Source of the DNA: Acidobacteriota bacterium
GTDB lineage: Bacteria; Acidobacteriota; UBA6911; RPQK01; JAPXNP01
DNA: 5,880 bases
Reading direction: 5' to 3'
NCBI GenBank assembly: GCA_030614585.1
Contig: JAUWTT010000278.1
Location: forward strand, 1 to 5,880
Part shown: piece by piece, positions 1 to 4,351 of the stretch
Layout: the number at the start of each line of letters is the position of its first letter
Position numbering within the stretch: the first letter of the stretch is position 1
Notes under the pieces: generated by a model
Databases searched by the model: none
Told to the model about the DNA's origin: nothing
Seen by the model: the letters and a program-made list of their open reading frames with translations, nothing else
Position numbers and translations under genes: made by a program

Positions 1-1622
1 ACGTCGTAGATCGTGATCTCCTGATCGACCCCTTTGGGCAAGACTTCCATCTCCCCATCGACGCGGAGTATCGGGCCACAACGCTCGAGTGTATTCTCTG
101 AGACATAGATCTGCCCACCCACGGTGTACGACTCGATCCGAGACGTCAGATTCACATGGTGCCCCACGACGCCATATTTCGACCGCTTGCTGGACCCGAT
201 GTTCCCGACAACCACTTCCCCTGTATTGATGCCAATACCCATTTCGACTTCGGGATACCCGAGTTCCCGGAAGCCGCGGTTCACGTGATCCATCGCAAGT
301 TGCATCTCAACAGCGCAGGCCACAGCTCTCTGCGGGTCATCAGGCCGTAAGAACGGTGCTCCGAAAATCACCAGAATCGCGTCACCAATGAACTCGTCTA
401 TGGTTCCGTCGTACTTGAGGATAATCTCGGTCATCGCTTCCAGGTAGAGGTTGAGCATGGAGACGATCGTTTCTGCAGGCAGACGTTCTCCGATAACAGT
501 GAAGCCACGGATATCCGTCATCATGATCGTGACTTCCCGCTTTTCACCCCCGATCTGCAACCCCTCGGGGCTCTCCAGGATGCTCTCCACAATCTCATCG
601 GAAAGGTAACGTCCGAAGGTGTGCCGAATGAACTCGTTCCGTTTCACGAGTTCGCTATTCAGCCGGGCCATCTCCCGTCTTTGCTCTTCTTCCACATCAT
701 GGAGCCACTTCTTCTCCAGACAAGCCCCAACTCGAGCGTTCAGCAAGACGGGATCGAAAGGTTTGGGGAGATAGTCCTCGGCACCGTTTTCGATACAGCG
801 CACCACGCTACTGAGTTCGTCCAGCGCTGAAATCATGATGACTGGAACATCCCTGAGAGTGGGATCGGCCTTCAAGCGCTGGAGGACCTGAAACCCGTTC
901 AGGCCCGGCATCATGACATCAAGAAGGACCAGGTCAAAACTCTCCTCTGAGAGTTTCTGCAATCCTTCCTCCCCTCCTTCAGCAAGCAGTACTTCGTGGC
1001 CGAGTTTCACCAGATGGCGCTGCAACAGATCCCGGTTCATCTCGTTATCGTCCACAGCGAGGATCTTCCCCTGTCGCTCAGCTGTTGCGGATCGAGGGCC
1101 TGCTTCCTGCATGACTCCCTGCATCAAGGCAGCGACCCCAGTTTCATCCGTCTCTTCGGCTTGAAACTCCGCTAGCCTTGAGGGGATGTCTTCTGTCTCC
1201 TTGAGGAATCTTTCTGCAGCTGTCCGGACCTTCTCGATATCGGGACAGAATTCGCCAAGTTCTTTGCGCTCGAGAGCTGACAGGAGTTGGCTGCTGTTGA
1301 CAAGAATCGTCTGCGCCCGCTCGAAAGTGCCGCTTCTCAGTTCTTCCTCGAGCCCAGACCAGTCCGGCTCGCCAATGGAGTCCATTCGGGAAATGGCAAG
1401 TACATCATTGACAACACCAAGGATCTCTCGACCACTCGCAACGACGGAATTCAAAAGATCAACGAGATCCTCTTCCCCAAGGTCCTCGGCCTCTTCGAGC
1501 ACCATCTCACTGTAGCCGATGATGGCATTCAGTGGAGTTCGAAGGTCGTGCCGGAGATTAGCGACACAGGCACGCCAATCACTTATTGTCGATAGGGGGC
1601 GGTCGTTTGAATGATCGGTCAT
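1..1622 (-). CDS. DHp-receiver-class III nucleotidyl cyclase, 3' end outside window
   Basis: An open frame of 540 codons starts at ATG 1622 and runs off the left edge. An in-frame TGA at 1649-1647 limits the start to this region. Residues 20-85 form a DHp-like domain with an intact H-box (His25, HDLRTP), but no HATPase domain follows; residues 88-180 are helical, charged and unassigned. A receiver domain at about 186-305 has Asp191/Asp192, acceptor Asp235, Ser265 and Lys287. A coiled-coil-like linker at about 303-335 leads through FGRYLSDEIV to a class III cyclase domain (about 360-540). The metal-binding Asp370 (MTDIRGF) and Asp414 (FIGDA) and the catalytic Asn491 and Arg495 (VNLTSR) are present, so it should be active. 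The base-selecting positions hold Glu410 and Gly484 instead of the Lys and Asp/Thr of adenylyl cyclases, which points to GTP but does not prove it. The final ITIYDV matches the usual end of the catalytic domain, so little may be missing. Phosphorylation of the receiver probably controls activity. Confidence 0.93.
   Translation of the reverse strand, partial: MTDHSNDRPLSTISDWRACVANLRHDLRTPLNAIIGYSEMVLEEAEDLGEEDLVDLLNSVVASGREILGVVNDVLAISRMDSIGEPDWSGLEEELRSGTFERAQTILVNSSQLLSALERKELGEFCPDIEKVRTAAERFLKETEDIPSRLAEFQAEETDETGVAALMQGVMQEAGPRSATAERQGKILAVDDNEMNRDLLQRHLVKLGHEVLLAEGGEEGLQKLSEESFDLVLLDVMMPGLNGFQVLQRLKADPTLRDVPVIMISALDELSSVVRCIENGAEDYLPKPFDPVLLNARVGACLEKKWLHDVEEEQRREMARLNSELVKRNEFIRHTFGRYLSDEIVESILESPEGLQIGGEKREVTIMMTDIRGFTVIGERLPAETIVSMLNLYLEAMTEIILKYDGTIDEFIGDAILVIFGAPFLRPDDPQRAVACAVEMQLAMDHVNRGFRELGYPEVEMGIGINTGEVVVGNIGSSKRSKYGVVGHHVNLTSRIESYTVGGQIYVSENTLERCGPILRVDGEMEVLPKGVDQEITIYD
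1481..1550 (-). repeat. DHp-encoding segment duplicated from or with the hybrid kinase gene
   Basis: These 70 bases align without gaps to 5791-5860; counting by eye gives 54 identical positions (77%). Both encode the H-box helix and following turn (LRTPxNAIIGYxEM, then an acidic AEDLG stretch). This shows common ancestry of the cyclase's histidine domain and the kinase DHp domain in the same cluster. Confidence 0.75.
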
Positions 1623-1725
1623 TATAGTTTCCGGGGGGTTCGGACTTCACCAACAGAACTAACAAAGAGGGCCATCGGTTTAGTCGGGCACATGGCGCAA
1701 GCCAACGATGCGAAGACGGCTATGG
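1623..1725 (-). other. Spacer between the lone receiver and cyclase genes
   Basis: This 103-base spacer has no convincing promoter, terminator or small gene. The only inverted repeat I see is a 5-bp GCCAT/ATGGC pair with a 16-base loop and no T run, too weak to call. Read-through from the receiver gene into the cyclase gene is the simplest reading. The cyclase ribosome binding site is poor (a GGAAAC stretch before the ATG). Confidence 0.4.
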
Positions 1726-2085
1726 CTAAAGGAGCCCTTCGATCTTTCCAAGGAGTCGCTTGAACTCAACCGGTTTCGTATCGTAATCGTCGCATCCCGC
1801 CTCAAGTGCTTTACCTCTGTCACCAGCCATGGCATGTGCTGTCAAGGCGATGATCGGTATGTTCGCCATCTCGTCATCCGACTTGATCTGCCGGGTAGCT
1901 TCGTACCCATCTATCTTGGGCAGACTGATATCCATCAGTATGAGGTCCGGGCTGTCCGACCGTGCCATCGAGACTCCCTGCTCACCGTCTATCGCGATGA
2001 CAACTTCATACCCGCGACGCAGCAGGCGCCGCGAAAGCATGTCCCGGTTCATCTCATTGTCTTCAACCAACAGAATCTTTGCCAT
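1726..2085 (-). CDS. Stand-alone receiver domain protein (CheY/DivK-like response regulator)
   Basis: This 119-residue protein is a receiver domain with no output domain. It has the acidic pair Glu8/Asp9, the acceptor Asp52 (LILMD), Thr82 and the invariant Lys104 (TKP). The LTAHAM segment around 81-86 is the form common in DivK-like and phosphorelay single-domain receivers. Such proteins act by protein contact or as phosphate shuttles or sinks; which applies here cannot be told. Its first helix (DNEMNRDMLSRRL) is almost identical to that of the receiver-phosphatase upstream and close to that of the receiver-cyclase downstream, so all three probably recognise the same phosphodonor. It lies 168 bases after the phosphatase gene, with a possible promoter of its own, and 103 bases before the cyclase gene. 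The ribosome binding site is weak (GGGTAAG). CheY as such is not implied: no chemotaxis genes are in view. Confidence 0.93.
   Translation of the reverse strand: MAKILLVEDNEMNRDMLSRRLLRRGYEVVIAIDGEQGVSMARSDSPDLILMDISLPKIDGYEATRQIKSDDEMANIPIIALTAHAMAGDRGKALEAGCDDYDTKPVEFKRLLGKIEGLL
2038..2061 (-). repeat. Receiver helix-1 repeat, copy in the lone receiver gene
   Basis: This is the partner of the block at 3373-3396 (23 of 24 bases identical). A more diverged third copy, encoding DNEMNRDL, is in the cyclase gene at 1026-1049; 17 of 20 bases match over 1029-1048. Confidence 0.7.
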
Positions 2086-2114
2086 AGTTCTTACCCGCAG
2101 TCACAAAAAACAGC

Positions 2115-2143
2115 ATGCTAACACTAGGGTTCCTCCGGTTCAA
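2115..2143 (-). promoter_or_regulatory. Possible sigma-70-type promoter for the lone receiver and cyclase genes
   Basis: On the minus strand, TTGAAC (2143-2138) is followed after 17 bases by TAGCAT (2120-2115). Each hexamer matches 4 of 6 consensus bases, and TG one base before the -10 gives an extended -10 element. Transcription would begin near 2108, in a T-rich run, leaving a leader of about 22 bases before the ATG at 2085. It lies in the largest gap of the cluster, where a second promoter is reasonable. The match is modest, and the sigma factor preferences of this organism are unknown. Confidence 0.35.
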
Positions 2144-2253
2144 CTCGGAGAAAGGGGGCACCAACCAGCTCTCGATGCAGTCTCGACAGCCCCTTACATA
2201 TCCTGATCTCCTCACTCGAATACCCCTGTTGGCCGTTGCGAAGAGGCTATTCT

Positions 2254-3432
2254 TCAGACAGGAATCTCGACTGCAAGAATCGACAGATCATCATCGAAGT
2301 CCTTCCCGCCCTGCCATTCGGTTGTCTGCTCCACCATCACGCGAAGGCTTTGTTCAAGGGATTCTTCAAGCGAAGATTCGGCTGCCGCCAGAATCCGGTC
2401 TTTGCCGAACTCTTCCCCCACGGAATTTGCCGCTTCTACCAGGCCGTCAGAGTAGAAGTACAAACGATCGCCAGGAGACAGGTCGATAACGATGTCATCG
2501 TAGGAAGCGCCTGGGATCATACCCACCGGGAGGTTTGGAGTGTCGAGAATCCGCCCCGGCTGTCCCGGCCGAACCAGCGCTGGACCGGGGTGACCAGCAG
2601 TCACACAGTGCACTCGCCTTTCGGCCAGATCGAGAATCCCGAAGGCCAGCGTGAAATAGTGATTATTGTTTGAAGCCATCGGGTAGAGTTCGTTGAGACG
2701 CCCTGCGACATCTTTCGGCGCGCTGATCTGCGGGCCGGCCTTCCCAAGCCGAGTTATCAGCGAACCAAGGCTGGCCCGGGCAGAGAGGCTGTAAGTTACG
2801 GATACAGAAAGTAGCGCCGAAGGGACGCCGTGCCCACTGACATCCAGCAGATACATGCAAATGTGATCGTCATCAATTGGGAAGACGCTCAGAGAATCTC
2901 CTCCGAGCTCCGTGCAAGGCTCATACAACCAGGCAAAGGTTGCCCTATCTGTATCCGGAGGTGATTCGGGCAGTAGAGAATGCTGAAAACGAGCGGCCGC
3001 TTCCAAATCTTCTTTCATTCTCGCGTGGGCGGTAACCAGTGCTTCCTTCGATTTCTTCAAAGAGAGTTGTGTTTGTACCCGAGCTAAGACAACGGGAAAA
3101 TCCAGCGGCTTCGTCACATAATCGTTGGCTCCCATTTTCAACGCCCGGACGATATCTTCACTCCCCTCCTTGGCGGTCGCCATGATCACAGGCAGGTCTG
3201 CAGCAGCACGTGTTTCTCGGATCTTCTCCAGGACCTCGAAGCCATCAATTCCAGGCATCATGATGTCCAACAGTACGACATCAAATGTCTCCGCATCGAT
3301 CTCCTCGAGGGCCTTGTAACCATCTTCGGCCGTGGAAACCGAATAGCCCCTGCGTGCAAGGCGGCGAGACAACATGTCCCGATTCATCTCATTGTCATCG
3401 ACAACAAGGAGCTTTCCCTGGTCTTCATCCAT
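2254..3432 (-). CDS. Response regulator with PP2C/SpoIIE-type Ser/Thr phosphatase output (RsbU-like)
   Basis: This 392-residue cytoplasmic protein joins a receiver domain to a PPM/SpoIIE phosphatase domain. The receiver (about 6-124) has the acidic pair Asp12/Asp13, acceptor Asp56, Thr86 and Lys108, all intact. A helical linker at about 125-155 contains the AARFQHSLLP motif typical of RsbU-type phosphatases. The phosphatase domain (about 160-390) shows ELGGD (Asp179), LDVSGHG (Asp197), SDGLVEA (Asp329) and a terminal DFDDD cluster at 379-383, so the metal-binding acidic residues are present. In this family, phosphorylation of the receiver usually switches on dephosphorylation of a STAS-domain antagonist; the PAS-STAS protein encoded just upstream is the obvious candidate, though this is inferred. 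The start ATG at 3432 has a strong GAGGTGAA site 6 bases upstream. The receiver's first helix is nearly the same as that of the next gene downstream, which suggests duplication and a shared kinase. Confidence 0.94.
   Translation of the reverse strand: MDEDQGKLLVVDDNEMNRDMLSRRLARRGYSVSTAEDGYKALEEIDAETFDVVLLDIMMPGIDGFEVLEKIRETRAAADLPVIMATAKEGSEDIVRALKMGANDYVTKPLDFPVVLARVQTQLSLKKSKEALVTAHARMKEDLEAAARFQHSLLPESPPDTDRATFAWLYEPCTELGGDSLSVFPIDDDHICMYLLDVSGHGVPSALLSVSVTYSLSARASLGSLITRLGKAGPQISAPKDVAGRLNELYPMASNNNHYFTLAFGILDLAERRVHCVTAGHPGPALVRPGQPGRILDTPNLPVGMIPGASYDDIVIDLSPGDRLYFYSDGLVEAANSVGEEFGKDRILAAAESSLEESLEQSLRVMVEQTTEWQGGKDFDDDLSILAVEIPV
3373..3396 (-). repeat. Receiver helix-1 repeat, copy in the phosphatase gene
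   Basis: These 24 bases match 2038-2061 with one mismatch and encode the DNEMNRDM segment of the phosphatase receiver. Identity falls off on both sides, so this is a conserved block within duplicated receiver domains and not a mobile repeat. Confidence 0.7.
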
Positions 3433-3438
3433 CGATAA

Positions 3439-3446
3439 TTCACCTC
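3439..3446 (-). promoter_or_regulatory. Strong ribosome binding site of the receiver-phosphatase gene
   Basis: GAGGTGAA lies 6 bases before the ATG at 3432, within the 24-base gap after the PAS-STAS stop codon. It is the best Shine-Dalgarno match in the window and fixes the start. The lone receiver and cyclase genes have much weaker sites, so the phosphatase may be translated more efficiently than they are. Confidence 0.8.
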
Positions 3447-3456
3447 ATGATTTTCA

Positions 3457-4350
3457 TCAGCGCCCAGGGGGTTCCTCTTCGAAGCCGCTGTCCGCCTCTC
3501 TTACTTCAAGGTTGTTAAACCCACCGAGACGCTTCAGGAACCAGGAAAGCCCTTCTTTGAGCGACCGCAACGTGACGATCTCTGAGAGGTCGACATTCAG
3601 CTCTCCCATCGTCTGTGCAACCGACGAAGAAATGCCGGAAACAACGGCTTCGGCACCGAGGAGGCGGATAGCCTTAACCATTCCAATGAAATGAGCAGCT
3701 GTGACAGTATCGATTACATCCAAACCTGTCACGTCGATAATCACACCCCGAGCCTTTTTCTCCGAGACTTTGTTGAGAAGGGCCTCAACCATCTCGTGAC
3801 TACGCCGGGAATCCATAGATCCAATCACCGGAAGAACCACCAACCCCTCCCAAACCTCAAGGATCGGGGTCGACAATTCCGAAATCATTCTTTGCTGAGT
3901 CTCAATCAATTGTTCTCTCAGACTGCCGGCTTCTGCCGCTGCTTTGACCGCTTTTTCAGACTCCTCCTTAGCCCGAGCTCTGTCAGTGACATCGATGCTG
4001 TATTCGATCATTTGGACAACCCTGCCGTTGTCTCGAATGGGATACCCGTGCACCTCAAATAACCGGGCGTTACCATCGGCATCGAAGTGAGTGTGGATCA
4101 TCTCCGCCGGTTCGCCTGTGGCCAGGACCTCCTGGAGTGGACACCCATGCTCAGCTGAATTGCAGGGCTCAGGATTGAGATGAGTCAAGGCGTGGCAGGT
4201 ACGCGCACTCGCGTCTCGACCTTGAAGCGCAGCAGGGTTTGCTTTGATAATCTCGTAGGTCTCAACATCGATGATATAGAAAGGATGTACAAGACTTTCG
4301 AAGATTACGTCGATTAGATCATCCGTCGCACGGAGCTTAGACTTACTCAT
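3457..4350 (-). CDS. PAS-STAS protein, RsbR/stressosome-like regulator
   Basis: This 297-residue soluble protein has an N-terminal PAS domain at about 12-124, a short Ala/Glu-rich coiled-coil-like helix at about 124-158 and a C-terminal STAS domain at about 159-276. The STAS part resembles RsbR/RsbS partner-switch proteins: an IIDVTGLDVIDT segment places Thr215 just after a conserved Asp, where RsbR/RsbS proteins carry the Ser/Thr phosphorylated by the switch kinase. A second Thr (247, in VAQT) lies about where RsbRA has another phosphothreonine; this needs an alignment. The PAS domain has a Cys/His cluster (Cys52, His53, Cys63, Cys70, then His86-x-His88), which recalls a Cys-rich PAS type common in Deltaproteobacteria. 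The ATG at 4350 is preferred because an AGAGG site precedes it and it follows the kinase TGA by one base; an upstream in-frame ATG at 4416 would overlap the kinase by 65 bases. The protein is probably the substrate of the phosphatase encoded next, which is an inference from adjacency. Confidence 0.9.
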   Translation of the reverse strand: MSKSKLRATDDLIDVIFESLVHPFYIIDVETYEIIKANPAALQGRDASARTCHALTHLNPEPCNSAEHGCPLQEVLATGEPAEMIHTHFDADGNARLFEVHGYPIRDNGRVVQMIEYSIDVTDRARAKEESEKAVKAAAEAGSLREQLIETQQRMISELSTPILEVWEGLVVLPVIGSMDSRRSHEMVEALLNKVSEKKARGVIIDVTGLDVIDTVTAAHFIGMVKAIRLLGAEAVVSGISSSVAQTMGELNVDLSEIVTLRSLKEGLSWFLKRLGGFNNLEVREADSGFEEEPPGR

Positions 4351-4351
4351 A

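Noticed and set aside
1726..2085. Lone receiver as a chemotaxis CheY
   Set aside because: No chemotaxis partner genes are in view and its helix 1 matches the local receivers, so a local phosphorelay role is more likely.
2063..2116. 17-codon open frame starting at ATG 2116 (minus strand) overlapping the lone receiver start
   Set aside because: The GGAGG upstream is 15 bases away, too far for a good site, and the ATG overlaps the candidate -10 box. The product (MLFFVTAGKNYGKDSVG) shows nothing recognisable, and it could not be told from chance.
2130..2153. Hairpin as a rho-independent terminator after the phosphatase gene
   Set aside because: The 8-bp stem includes a G-U pair, the loop is 8 bases, and the T run on the minus strand (2110-2105) begins about 20 bases after the stem, so the geometry is wrong.
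3433..3456. Possible regulatory site between the PAS-STAS and phosphatase genes
   Set aside because: The 24 bases are accounted for by the ribosome binding site and start spacing; no dyad or promoter is seen.
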